A stretch of DNA of 64,000 bases from a virus, in the IMG/VR virus record IMGVR_UViG_3300037847_003323, positions 1,213-65,212 of that record; one strand, given 5' to 3'. Below are positions 51,714 through 59,919 of the stretch, piece by piece. Numbering within the stretch: position 1 is the stretch's first letter; the number at the start of each line of letters is the position of its first letter. A program made the translations under genes and the position numbers. The notes beneath the pieces were generated by a model, which searched no databases, was not told the DNA's origin, and was given only the letters and a program-made list of their open reading frames with translations.

Positions 51714-52262
51714 ATGACTGCCACCAGAAGCCCATATGATAATCAGGTAGAAAATAGGAATTTTCTATCACCTCAAGGTTTTAAATTAACCTTGAACAGG
51801 GCACCTAAAGTAGCGTTTTTAGGTAATAGTGCAAACATCCCATCAATGCAATTGGGTATTGCTGAACAACCAACCTACCTGAAAAACATTCCTCAACCAG
51901 GTGACAAAATTACATTTGAAGATTTCACCTTCCGTTTTTTGGTAGATGAAAATTTAGAGAACTACAAAGAGATTTTCAACTGGATTCGTGGACTAGGATA
52001 TCCAGAAACTCTAGATGAAATTATTCAACTGCAGAAAGAGGAAGTTAATGATTTCAATCAACCAATCAAATCTCTTTTGAATATTGTGTCCGATGGAACT
52101 TTACAAGTTCTTGGAAGCAGTTATAATACAGTTATGAAAGTCAAGTTCAAAGACTTATTTCCTTACAGTCTGTCAGCATTAGATTTTGATGCTACTAGTG
52201 AGGACTATCAATACTTTACCGCTGAGGTATCTTTCAAGTATACTATATACGATATTGACTAA
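51714..52262 (+). CDS. 3: Tail tube/completion protein, gp3-like (gp19-type fold)
   Basis: The 182-residue protein follows the major capsid gene, the place where cyanophages carry gene 3. The sequence NRNFLSPQGFKLTLNRAPKV (about 14-33), then 'NIPSMQLGIAEQPTYLKNIP', QPGDKITFEDFTFRFLVDEN and LENYKEIFNWIRGLGYP is the pattern of the gp19/gp3-type tube-like family, and ends with EDYQYFTAEVSFKYTIYDI. It would bind the tube end and stabilise it before head joining. It could alternatively be a second tube-like protein; symbol assigned by position. Preceded by GAAAGGA. Confidence 0.7.
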   Translation: MTATRSPYDNQVENRNFLSPQGFKLTLNRAPKVAFLGNSANIPSMQLGIAEQPTYLKNIPQPGDKITFEDFTFRFLVDENLENYKEIFNWIRGLGYPETLDEIIQLQKEEVNDFNQPIKSLLNIVSDGTLQVLGSSYNTVMKVKFKDLFPYSLSALDFDATSEDYQYFTAEVSFKYTIYDID

Positions 52263-52267
52263 CATTT

Positions 52268-52702
52268 ATGATTGATCTTGATAAACTTCAAGAGATGTGG
52301 GAGAAAGACTCAAAGATTGACATGGATAATCTACACAATGAGTCTACTAACATTCCCTCACTTCACGCGAAGTATTTTGAATTATACAATACCATCTTTC
52401 TAATGAGAAAGAAGGCAGAACAGCAGAAGAAAAATATTCGACACGAACGGTATGAATACTTCAGTGGTAAAGCAGATCCTGATGTATACATAGAGAACCC
52501 GTTTCCTAAAAAAATTCGCGACAAGGACACAATGCAGAAGTACCTTGACGCTGACGAAAAATTGTCTACAGTGTGTTTGAAGATAGACTACTACGAAACG
52601 ATGTTAGTATACATTGAAAGTATTCTAAAACAAATTACTAACCGCACTTATCAAATTAAGAACGCAATCGAATTTATGAGATTTAACGCAGGACTAGGAT
52701 GA
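52268..52702 (+). CDS. uvsY: Recombination mediator UvsY
   Basis: The 144 residues align in pattern to T4 UvsY (137): MIDLDKLQEMWEKDSKIDMD at the start (T4 'MRLEDLQEELKKDVFIDSTKLQ'), a central KNIRHERYEYFSGKADPDVY (T4 'KARLDYYSGRGDGD'), and NRTYQIKNAIEFMRFNAG at the end (T4 'SRGFAIKHIQDMRAFEAG'). UvsY loads the UvsX recombinase on gp32-coated single strands. It begins five bases after gp3 and overlaps the next start (ATGATG), so it is made along with the late gene and the rec cluster. Confidence 0.92.
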   Translation: MIDLDKLQEMWEKDSKIDMDNLHNESTNIPSLHAKYFELYNTIFLMRKKAEQQKKNIRHERYEYFSGKADPDVYIENPFPKKIRDKDTMQKYLDADEKLSTVCLKIDYYETMLVYIESILKQITNRTYQIKNAIEFMRFNAGLG

Positions 52703-52917
52703 TGAATGACGACTTAATTTTTCAAAATGAAGAGTTCGATGAGAATATTCCTTACATATCTCTTGACTTGGGTATCGAAGACATTTCCCTCATCACAGAA
52801 TCAGTTAGAGATGCAGCAAAGAACTGCCACCACGATTCAGATAAAAAAGAAAGTCTTGAAACCTTGGATGGTTTTTTAACAAGAATTATGCTCGAATACC
52901 GTTTTAGAGTCGAATAA
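52699..52917 (+). CDS. Small acidic helical protein, first of two tandem paralogues (72 aa)
   Basis: Starts in the uvsY stop (ATGATGAATG). Residues 25-72 (LGIEDISLITESVRDAAKNC and ESLETLDGFLTRIMLEYRF) share a pattern with the next protein (LTIQDVRLLHHCVMKRIE...LRDSLQRIMLEYKF). Both predict helix-loop-helix ending in RIMLEYxF. Tandem paralogy suggests duplication of a small adaptor that may regulate UvsY or another recombination protein. The TAATG overlap links it to the next gene. Confidence 0.7.
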   Translation: MMNDDLIFQNEEFDENIPYISLDLGIEDISLITESVRDAAKNCHHDSDKKESLETLDGFLTRIMLEYRFRVE

Positions 52918-53111
52918 TGGAAAAGGAAGAACCAGATTATACAGTTGGTTTAACTATTCAGGATGTTCGTCTTTTACACCATTGTGTCATGAAGAGGATT
53001 GAAACCTGGGAGGGTTCTCCTGCTAGACACCCTATGGAACAAGAACATTTGTGGTATCTGCGTGACTCATTGCAGAGAATCATGCTAGAATATAAGTTTA
53101 CTGAAATGTAA
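52917..53111 (+). CDS. Small helical protein, second tandem paralogue (64 aa)
   Basis: ATG 52917 overlaps the previous stop. Residues 13-61 repeat the architecture of the preceding protein, ending LQRIMLEYKF. The middle has HHCVMKRIETWEGSPARHPM, with a Pro-rich loop not found in the first copy. The C-terminal motif RIMLEY is the most conserved part in both copies, so it is likely the binding surface. Function unknown. It is followed one base later by the oxygenase gene. Confidence 0.7.
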   Translation: MEKEEPDYTVGLTIQDVRLLHHCVMKRIETWEGSPARHPMEQEHLWYLRDSLQRIMLEYKFTEM

Positions 53112-53112
53112 T

Positions 53113-53751
53113 ATGATTGAAGAAGATATTAAAGCAGTATTTCCAAATGAACTTGGTTGGTTAGAAGCCAAGTTAAAGGATGAAGCCATTGAATATCTTT
53201 GGAAAACAGTTGACAAATATAAACAGACAACAGACTTTAGAAAGAAACTTGCAGGCAACCTCTCTAATAGTTGGTTGATGGAAGATGAGAATGACTGGTT
53301 TTGGTTAAATGTTTTAGAACCTCTTTGCCATCAATACGCAGGAACTTTTCAAAATATGGGAAATGAAGTTCCCGTTAATCATAGACATCCATACAAACTG
53401 AATAGTTTTTGGGTTAACTATCAAAGAGAACATGAGTTCAACCCATATCATATTCATAATGCTGCAGTATATTCTTTTGTAGTTTGGATGCAAATTCCAA
53501 CAGATTGGAGAGAGCAGCATAAGTTAGAGCATTCTGCTTACACTAACGATCAGGCATCATCTAACTTTGTTTTCTATCCTCAAGATATTTTAGGTAGAGT
53601 AAATCCAAAATCATACTATCTGGATAAAAATAGTGAGGGAACTATTTTGTTTTTCCCCGCACAATTGCCACATGCAGTTCATCCATTCTTCAATTGTAAG
53701 GAAGATAGAATTACAATTTCAGGTAATATTGCACTAGACACTGCTCCATAA
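53113..53751 (+). CDS. 2-oxoglutarate/Fe(II) oxygenase-like protein (212 aa)
   Basis: The C-terminal part fits the putative 2OG-Fe(II) oxygenase family found in cyanophages: PYHIHNAAVYSFVVWMQIP with His113 and His115 (Fe ligand region), GTILFFPAQLPHAVHPFF with His187, and DRITISGNIAL with Arg199, the position that binds the 2-oxoglutarate carboxylate. The N-terminal 90 residues are helical. It would oxidise a substrate with O2 and 2-oxoglutarate in the cytoplasm; substrate unknown (protein, nucleic acid or metabolite). A CATAAATA octamer overlaps its stop region. No signal peptide. Confidence 0.8.
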   Translation: MIEEDIKAVFPNELGWLEAKLKDEAIEYLWKTVDKYKQTTDFRKKLAGNLSNSWLMEDENDWFWLNVLEPLCHQYAGTFQNMGNEVPVNHRHPYKLNSFWVNYQREHEFNPYHIHNAAVYSFVVWMQIPTDWREQHKLEHSAYTNDQASSNFVFYPQDILGRVNPKSYYLDKNSEGTILFFPAQLPHAVHPFFNCKEDRITISGNIALDTAP

Positions 53752-53754
53752 ATA
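53747..53754 (+). promoter_or_regulatory. Late-promoter-like octamer CATAAATA before uvsW
   Basis: Seven of eight bases match TATAAATA; it overlaps the oxygenase stop and lies 21 bases before the GTG start of uvsW. Late expression of uvsW is known in T4. Confidence 0.5.
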
Positions 53755-53775
53755 TTCACAGATGAATGGATCTAT

Positions 53776-55251
53776 GTGATTGACACGACTGCAAATCTTG
53801 TTATTTCAAAATCCAACGAAGTATTTTTAAAAATCAATACTGAACCTCATATTGAATACGAACTTAGAGATCACTTTAAGTTTGAGGTTCCTAATGCAAA
53901 ATTTATGCCACAGTACCGTGGTAGAAATTGGAACGGAGAGATTCATCTTTTTGATATGCGTTCCAAACAAATCTACGTCGGACTGTTAGATAAGATTGTA
54001 TCCTTCTGCAAGAACTATGGATACAGTTATAAGTTTGAGGAAAACAAATATTATGGCACTCCTTATGAGGAGAACGAACACATCTCAGAAGAGGGTGTCA
54101 AGGATTATATGCATTCCATTTGTGCTCATACTCCCAGGAAGTACCAAGTTGAGGGAGTATACGGTGCCCTAAAGCATAATAGAAAACTATTGATATCTCC
54201 CACTGCTTCTGGCAAATCGTTGATGATTTATTCTCTCGTAAGATACTACGTTGACAAAGGAGAAAAAATCCTTCTAGTTGTTCCAACGACATCTCTTGTA
54301 GAACAGATGTATAAAGATTTTCTTGATTATGGTTGGGACGCTGAGTCATACTGTCACCGTATCTATTCTGGTAGAGAAAAAAGTAATGATGCTCCAGTGA
54401 CAATTACAACTTGGCAGTCCGTATATAAACTAGAACGTTCTTTCTTTGAAGACTATGGTTGCATTATAGGCGATGAAGCACATTTATTCAAGTCCAAGTC
54501 ATTGATTAACATCATGACTAAACTTCATCATGCAAAGTATCGATTTGGTTTCACTGGAACACTAGACGGCACACAGACGCATAAATGGGTGTTAGAGGGA
54601 CTGTTTGGACCGTCATACAAGGTAACTAGAACTGATGAGTTGATGAGACAAGGACACTTGTCACAACTTGATATTCAATGTCTTGTACTTAAACATCCAC
54701 CACAAACGTTTGACACTTATGAGGATGAGATACAGTATTTAATCTCTCACGAACAACGCAATAAATTTATTACTAATCTTTCTCTAGATTTGAAAGGTAA
54801 CACTCTCATACTCTTCGCTAGAGTCGAAGCACATGGGGCAGTGTTGTATGATTTAATAAATAAAAAGAAACATGATACTCGTAAATTATTTTTTGTACAT
54901 GGCGGAGTAGACGCAGAAGAAAGGGAACAAGTAAGAGAAATCACAGAACGAGAATCCAACGCTATCATCGTTGCCTCTTATGGAACTTTTTCTACAGGTA
55001 TCAATATTAAAAACCTCCATAACGTTATCTTTGCCTCTCCAAGTAAGTCAAGAATCCGTAATCTTCAAAGTATTGGACGAGTTCTTAGAAAAGGAAAAGA
55101 CAAAGTAAAAGCAACTCTGTACGACATCTCTGATGATTGTTCAACCAAGTCCAGACGTAACTACACACTAAATCACTTTATCGAAAGGATTAAAACCTAT
55201 AACGAAGAAAAATTTAATTATGAGATAATCACTATCCAACTAAAAAAATGA
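53776..55251 (+). CDS. uvsW: Late helicase UvsW
   Basis: GTG 53776 is the start because ATG 53774 runs straight into a stop. At 491 residues it fits T4 UvsW (503). The N-terminal domain (1-115) is UvsW-specific, followed by an SF2 helicase: Walker A SPTASGKSL (141-149), DEAH box IGDEAH (233-236), TGTLDGTQTH, and motif VI LQSIGRVLRKG (431-435 QSIGR). UvsW removes R-loops and D-loops and thus shuts off origin-dependent replication late in infection while aiding recombination. Preceded by a late octamer, and overlaps the next gene by four bases. Confidence 0.93.
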   Translation: MIDTTANLVISKSNEVFLKINTEPHIEYELRDHFKFEVPNAKFMPQYRGRNWNGEIHLFDMRSKQIYVGLLDKIVSFCKNYGYSYKFEENKYYGTPYEENEHISEEGVKDYMHSICAHTPRKYQVEGVYGALKHNRKLLISPTASGKSLMIYSLVRYYVDKGEKILLVVPTTSLVEQMYKDFLDYGWDAESYCHRIYSGREKSNDAPVTITTWQSVYKLERSFFEDYGCIIGDEAHLFKSKSLINIMTKLHHAKYRFGFTGTLDGTQTHKWVLEGLFGPSYKVTRTDELMRQGHLSQLDIQCLVLKHPPQTFDTYEDEIQYLISHEQRNKFITNLSLDLKGNTLILFARVEAHGAVLYDLINKKKHDTRKLFFVHGGVDAEEREQVREITERESNAIIVASYGTFSTGINIKNLHNVIFASPSKSRIRNLQSIGRVLRKGKDKVKATLYDISDDCSTKSRRNYTLNHFIERIKTYNEEKFNYEIITIQLKK

Positions 55252-55640
55252 TGGAAGACGACTTTTATGCAACTATTAAACTTAAAACTGGTGAAGAACT
55301 CTTCTGTAAAGTAGCAGCAGAAGTAGAAGATGATAGAACGATGTTAGTCGTTTCTAATCCAATCATCATTCAAGAAGTAAAAGGAAAGATGGGAGTCATG
55401 GGTTACAAGATGGAACCCTGGCTAAAGACAACTAATGAAGATATGTTTATCATCAACATGGTTGATGTTCTTACGATGTCTGAATCTTCAGATATTGAAA
55501 TGATATTCATGTATCAACATTATGTTAATACAAATGAAAGCAGACAGAAAGGTTCTCCAGAACTCAATCGAAAGATGGGTTATCTAGGAAAAGTAAATGA
55601 TACTAAAGAATTACTTGAAAAGATATATAAAAACTCTTAG
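55248..55640 (+). CDS. Small conserved-type protein after uvsW (130 aa), Sm-like fold possible
   Basis: Begins in the uvsW stop (ATGATGG). The product DDFYATIKLKTGEELFCKVA continues with VVSNPIIIQEVKG and FIINMVDVLTMSESSD, a strand order and 'IxLxtGExfxxxV' opening reminiscent of LSm/Hfq-like beta barrels. This is an inference from pattern, not a recognised motif. The C-terminus (about 95-130) is helical and charged (QKGSPELNRKMGYLGKVNDT). Its persistence beside uvsW suggests a partner role in nucleic acid metabolism. Confidence 0.65.
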   Translation: MMEDDFYATIKLKTGEELFCKVAAEVEDDRTMLVVSNPIIIQEVKGKMGVMGYKMEPWLKTTNEDMFIINMVDVLTMSESSDIEMIFMYQHYVNTNESRQKGSPELNRKMGYLGKVNDTKELLEKIYKNS

Positions 55641-55695
55641 TAGCTAGATCTGTCTCTTTAACCCCAACAAAGGTATTCTACTTGTTATACAGAAC

Positions 55696-55724
55696 TTGTC
55701 AAGTGTTACCTTAGATGATATAAT
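55696..55724 (+). promoter_or_regulatory. Sigma70-type promoter for gene 55
   Basis: TTGTCA (55696-55701), 17-base spacer, TATAAT (55719-55724), 25 bases before ATG 55750. This host-type promoter is in the only gap (109 bases) of the recombination cluster and would allow gp55 to be made before late transcription starts. Confidence 0.8.
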
Positions 55725-55749
55725 CTATACATAGTGATGAGATAGCGTT

Positions 55750-56286
55750 ATGATTACTCCAGGTATGACAAGAAGAAAGAAATCAGAACACTACGTCAAT
55801 AACAAAGAGTTTCTTGCTGCCTTGGTAGAATATCGTAATGATGTAGAAAGAACTTTTATTCAGAAGTTTGGTAGAGAACCAACGAAAGAAGACAGAGGCA
55901 GCAAGTGGGACACTAAACCTCCCATCCCTCGCTACATTGGAGAGTGTTTCCTAAAGATTGCTAACCACCTGTCATTCAAACCAAACTTTGTTAACTACAT
56001 GTTCAAGGAGGACATGATTTCTGATGGAATCGAAAATTGCGTTCTCTACATTCATAATTTTAATCCTGAGAAATCCCAAAATCCTTTTGCTTACTTTACG
56101 CAAATCATTCATTATGCGTTTCTCCGCAGAATCCAAAGAGAGAAAAAGCAACTAGAAATCAAGAGCAAGATTATTGAACGCTCTGGATATAGTGAGGTGT
56201 TTGACGACAACAATACTCTTGACGGATCGAACTATTCTGATTACAATAGCATCAAGGATAATGTTCACGCAAAATTGCGGTATTGA
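55750..56286 (+). CDS. 55: Late-transcription sigma factor gp55
   Basis: The 178 residues compare well with T4 gp55 (185): after a basic start, REPTKEDRGSKWDTKPPIPR then the region-2-like GECFLKIANHLSFKPNFVNY, FKEDMISDGIENCVLYIHNF (helix contacting core), and NPFAYFTQIIHYAFLRRIQR, the '-10 recognition helix' region typical of sigma regions 2.3-2.4. It directs host RNA polymerase to TATAAATA promoters, many of which are visible in this window. The basic C-terminus may hold the sliding-clamp contact. Stop overlaps the gp47 start (TGATGA). Confidence 0.93.
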   Translation: MITPGMTRRKKSEHYVNNKEFLAALVEYRNDVERTFIQKFGREPTKEDRGSKWDTKPPIPRYIGECFLKIANHLSFKPNFVNYMFKEDMISDGIENCVLYIHNFNPEKSQNPFAYFTQIIHYAFLRRIQREKKQLEIKSKIIERSGYSEVFDDNNTLDGSNYSDYNSIKDNVHAKLRY

Positions 56287-57326
56287 TGAAGATAGCAATC
56301 ATCACAGATCAACACTTTGGTGCTCGTAAGAATTCCAAACTGTTTCACGATTACTTTTTAAAATTCTACAACGATATCTTCTTCCCTTATTTGGAGGAAC
56401 ATGGTATCACTACGATTGTAGACATGGGTGATACCTTTGACAGTCGCAAGGGTATCGACTTTTCTGCATTGTCCTGGGCAAAAAACAATTACTACGATCG
56501 TCTTGCGGATATGGGAATTCATATCCATACGATTGTTGGAAATCATACAGCATATTATAAGAATACAAACGAAGTCAATGCCGTCGATTTGCTTCTTCGT
56601 GAGTATGATAATGTAACCACCTATTCTAAAGCAACGGAAGTTGTGATAGATAAGTTAAATGTATTGTTCATTCCATGGATAAATCAGGAAAATGAAGAAG
56701 AAACTCTCAAACTTATTCAAAGTACAACTAGCTCGTGCGCGATGGGGCACCTTGAACTCACAGGATTTAGAGCTCATCGTGGGTGCATCATGGATCATGG
56801 TATGTCGAGCATGTTATTTGAGAAGTTCAGCCATGTCTTCAGCGGTCACTACCACACTAGATCGGATGATGGACGGATCTATTACTTGGGAAATCCGTAT
56901 GAAATGTTCTGGAACGATGTCGGTGATAGGAGAGGATTCACCATCTTTGACACAGAGACTCTTGAACATTTTCATGTAGATAATCCTTATAGGATGTTCT
57001 ACAACGTCTACTATGAAGACACTCCACATCAAATGTTTGATGTTAGTGAGTTCAATGACAAGATTGTCAAAGTTATTGTTCGCAAGAAGTCTGATAGTAA
57101 GAAGTTTGAAAAGTTCATTGACAAACTGTACGCTGCAGGTGTGTCTGACTTGAAGATTGTGGAAAACTTCCAAGTCATTGATGATGAGTCATTTGAAGCA
57201 TTTGAATCAGAAGACACTCTCTCAATTCTTAATAGGTATATTGAGGAGGCAGAGTTTACTCTTGATAAGGCAAAACTACAAAACTTTGTACGAAGTGTCT
57301 ATCAAGAGGCATGTGAACTGGTGTAA
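56286..57326 (+). CDS. 47: Recombination nuclease subunit gp47
   Basis: I choose ATG 56286, in the gp55 stop. The 346-residue protein is a Mre11-type phosphoesterase with its metal motifs in order: ITDQHFGAR (Asp8, His10), VDMGDTFDSR (Asp49), IVGNHTAY (Asn86, His87), GHLELTG, and FSGHYHTR. It combines with gp46 as a nuclease that resects ends for recombination-dependent replication. C-terminal 100 residues are the gp46-binding helices. Followed directly by the DUF3110-like gene in the overlap TAATG. Confidence 0.94.
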   Translation: MKIAIITDQHFGARKNSKLFHDYFLKFYNDIFFPYLEEHGITTIVDMGDTFDSRKGIDFSALSWAKNNYYDRLADMGIHIHTIVGNHTAYYKNTNEVNAVDLLLREYDNVTTYSKATEVVIDKLNVLFIPWINQENEEETLKLIQSTTSSCAMGHLELTGFRAHRGCIMDHGMSSMLFEKFSHVFSGHYHTRSDDGRIYYLGNPYEMFWNDVGDRRGFTIFDTETLEHFHVDNPYRMFYNVYYEDTPHQMFDVSEFNDKIVKVIVRKKSDSKKFEKFIDKLYAAGVSDLKIVENFQVIDDESFEAFESEDTLSILNRYIEEAEFTLDKAKLQNFVRSVYQEACELV

Positions 57327-57598
57327 TGTATATTTTAACGATTTATGGTAAGGAGACTGAGGGAGCATACTCAGTCCCCGATGAAACTGGAGAACAGATA
57401 TTATATTTGTTTGCAGAGGAAGACGATGCGATAAGATATGCTATGATGTTAGAAGAGGGAGGTTCTCCCGAAATGCACATCATCGAAGTAGACGATGAGG
57501 TGATGATAAAGACATGTGAATTGCATGACTACCCATACATTGTAATTACAAAAAATGACGTGGTGATTCCGCCAGAAACAGATTATGATTACATTTAA
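57326..57598 (+). CDS. DUF3110-like protein between genes 47 and 46 (90 aa)
   Basis: The sequence FAEEDDAIRYAMMLEEGGSP (about 29-48) followed by EMHIIEVDDEVMIKTCELHD fits DUF3110, a small family common in cyanobacteria and known for 'EDEDDATRYAGLLEAQ... I..FC' signatures. The function is unknown in hosts and phages. It is inserted between the two subunit genes of the Mre11/Rad50-like complex, overlapping both (TAATG on the left, 14 bases on the right), which argues for co-expression. A host origin of the gene is likely but unproven. Confidence 0.8.
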   Translation: MYILTIYGKETEGAYSVPDETGEQILYLFAEEDDAIRYAMMLEEGGSPEMHIIEVDDEVMIKTCELHDYPYIVITKNDVVIPPETDYDYI

Positions 57599-59297
57599 GA
57601 CAATTCGTTGGAAAAATTTTCTGAGCACTGGCAATCAGTTCACTGAAATTGCTCTTGATAAACACTCTACAACTTTAATTATTGGTAGTAATGGTGCTGG
57701 CAAGAGTACGATTCTGGATGCTCTGTGCTTTGCCCTTTATGGAAAGGCATTCCGTAAAATTAACAAACCACAACTTATCAATACAACAAACGAGAAAGAT
57801 TGTGTTGTTGAAGTAGAGTTTAATATTGGTGAAGTTGAGTGGAAAGTAGAAAGAGGAATCAAACCTAATCTGTTCAAAATTTACAGAAATGATGAACCTT
57901 TAGATCAGGCAGCATCTGCTGTCGATCAGCAGAAATGGTTTGAGCAGACTGTAATCAAGATGAATTACAAGTCGTTCACTCAGATTGTGATTTTGGGTAG
58001 TAGCACGTTTGTTCCTTTCATGCAACTGTCTGCAAACAATCGCAGGGATGTGATTGAAGATTTGCTTGATATTCGTATCTTCTCAACGATGAATACGGTT
58101 ATCAAAGATAAGATTCGTACAGTAAAAGATGAGATTAAAGTCTTTCAACTGAAGAAAGAATCTTTAAGTGATAAAGTTGAGATGCAACAGAATTTTATCA
58201 CTGAACTTGAGACGAATGCAGAGTGTGATATTAAGAACAAGGAGAAGAGAATTGAGAACCTTTTGGTAGAAGAAAATAAACTGATTAACTCCAATCAAGA
58301 TATTGAAAAAGATGTTACCAAGTTGAATATTGATATTGAAGAAGTTGTAGGTGCTACTGAAAAACTTCGTACACTTGGAAACCTTAAGGGTAAGATTTCT
58401 AACAAAGTATCAACCATTACGAAGGAACATAAATTTTTTACCGAAAATACGGTTTGTCCTACTTGCGATCAGGCGATTGAAGAGACGTTCAGAATAAATA
58501 GAATTACCGACGCTCAAAATAAAGCAAAGGAGTTGCAATCTGGTTTTAAAGAACTGGAGGAGGCAATTAATAGAGAAGAAGAGCGAGAGCGTCAATTTTC
58601 TATTCTATCAAAGGAGATTACTTCCCTAACGCATGGCATTTCTCAAAACAATATTAAGATCGCTGGATGTCAACGACAAGTCAGAGATCTGGAATCGGAA
58701 ATTCAAAGAGTTACCGACAACCTTGCAAACAGAAATACTGAGCATGAGAAGTTAGCAACCTTCAAAGACAACTTAAAAGAAACTTACGAAGAACTCGCTC
58801 AACGTAGAGACACTATTGACTATTACGATTTTGCGTATAGTCTGCTTAAAGACGGTGGAGTCAAAACCAAAATCATTAAGAAGTACCTACCGCTGATAAA
58901 TCAGCAAGTTAACCGTTATCTTCAGATGATGGATTTCTTTATTAACTTCACTCTTGATGAGGAATTCAACGAAACCGTCCAGTCTCCAATTCACGAGGAC
59001 TTCTCTTATGCTTCTTTCAGCGAGGGAGAGAAGATGAGAATCGACTTAGCACTCTTGTTCACCTGGAGAGAGGTGGCAAGGATGAAGAATTCTGTTAACA
59101 CCAATCTACTCATCATGGATGAGGTGTTTGACAGTTCTCTTGATGGATTTGGCACTGAAGAGTTCCTGAAGATTATCCGTTTTGTTATTCAGGATGCAAA
59201 CGTATTTGTCATCTCCCACAAGCAGGGGATGGAAGATAGGTTTGAAGAGTGCATCAAGTTTGAAAAGATTAAAGGATTCAGTCGTGCCAACGTATAG
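57585..59297 (+). CDS. 46: Recombination ATPase gp46 (Rad50/SbcC-like)
   Basis: Starts 14 bases inside the DUF3110-like gene. The 570-residue SMC-like protein has Walker A GSNGAGKSTI (34-43), coiled-coil arms (about 185-280 and 300-410), a zinc hook CPTC (291-294) at the apex, the ABC signature FSEGEKMRIDLALL (near 478-491) and Walker B/D-loop LLIMDEVFDSSLDG (about 508-521). It forms with gp47 the end-processing nuclease. The short coiled coil is typical of phage gp46. The last 14 bases overlap the sulfotransferase gene. Confidence 0.95.
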   Translation: MITFKTIRWKNFLSTGNQFTEIALDKHSTTLIIGSNGAGKSTILDALCFALYGKAFRKINKPQLINTTNEKDCVVEVEFNIGEVEWKVERGIKPNLFKIYRNDEPLDQAASAVDQQKWFEQTVIKMNYKSFTQIVILGSSTFVPFMQLSANNRRDVIEDLLDIRIFSTMNTVIKDKIRTVKDEIKVFQLKKESLSDKVEMQQNFITELETNAECDIKNKEKRIENLLVEENKLINSNQDIEKDVTKLNIDIEEVVGATEKLRTLGNLKGKISNKVSTITKEHKFFTENTVCPTCDQAIEETFRINRITDAQNKAKELQSGFKELEEAINREEERERQFSILSKEITSLTHGISQNNIKIAGCQRQVRDLESEIQRVTDNLANRNTEHEKLATFKDNLKETYEELAQRRDTIDYYDFAYSLLKDGGVKTKIIKKYLPLINQQVNRYLQMMDFFINFTLDEEFNETVQSPIHEDFSYASFSEGEKMRIDLALLFTWREVARMKNSVNTNLLIMDEVFDSSLDGFGTEEFLKIIRFVIQDANVFVISHKQGMEDRFEECIKFEKIKGFSRANV

Positions 59298-59919
59298 ACA
59301 TACTCCAACAGGTAAAAGATTTTTCTTTGCTCATATTCCTAGAACAGCAGGACGTTTCATAGAAGCTAACTTAGCAAACAATGATTGTGTCTGGGATGAA
59401 AGTCACATGGATACAGGACTAGGTGTTATGTCCGTTGTGCATGGTGTTGAACTTGCTCATTTTCATAGAAGTCACTATGAAAAGTATTTGGATGTGCAGG
59501 GTATCCCACATTTTTCTGTAATTAGAAATCCCCTCACTCGATTTAAGTCAGCATCAATTTATCTCAAGAGAACATACGGCGGAAACATTCAATCAGTTCT
59601 GGAGGATGAGTTCTTATTCTCTGAGATGATAAAAAACCTTCCATGGGATGAGGCATACAACTGGTATCGTCCACAAGTAGACTTCTTAAGAAACAATACT
59701 AAGGTATGGAAGTTTGAGAATAAGTTTGGTGAGGATTTTGCCAGTTGGTTAAGTGGCATAGTTGGTATTGACTTGAAGTTTGATGACAACGTAAAGTATC
59801 CAAAGTCGAAAGATGAAGGTTCTGGAGTGGAATTGACACCAGAACTTATACATATTTTAAAACACGCTTACAGGAAGGACATTGAGCACCTCTATCCCGA
59901 ACTGGCAACACCACTCTAA
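59284..59919 (+). CDS. Sulfotransferase-like protein (211 aa)
   Basis: I prefer GTG 59284 (AAAGGA lies about seven bases upstream) to the TTG at 59182 inside gene 46. The product has PAPS-binding motifs of the carbohydrate sulfotransferase type: KRFFFAHIPRTAGRFIEANL (5'-phosphosulfate loop, about 11-30) and HFSVIRNPLTRFKSASIYL (3'-phosphate motif, Arg81...Ser89). The region FHRSHYEKYLD contains the likely His. It would move sulfate from PAPS to a host or virion glycan or protein. Its location after gp46 is unexpected and the substrate is not known. No transmembrane segment. Confidence 0.75.
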   Translation: MPTYRHTPTGKRFFFAHIPRTAGRFIEANLANNDCVWDESHMDTGLGVMSVVHGVELAHFHRSHYEKYLDVQGIPHFSVIRNPLTRFKSASIYLKRTYGGNIQSVLEDEFLFSEMIKNLPWDEAYNWYRPQVDFLRNNTKVWKFENKFGEDFASWLSGIVGIDLKFDDNVKYPKSKDEGSGVELTPELIHILKHAYRKDIEHLYPELATPL

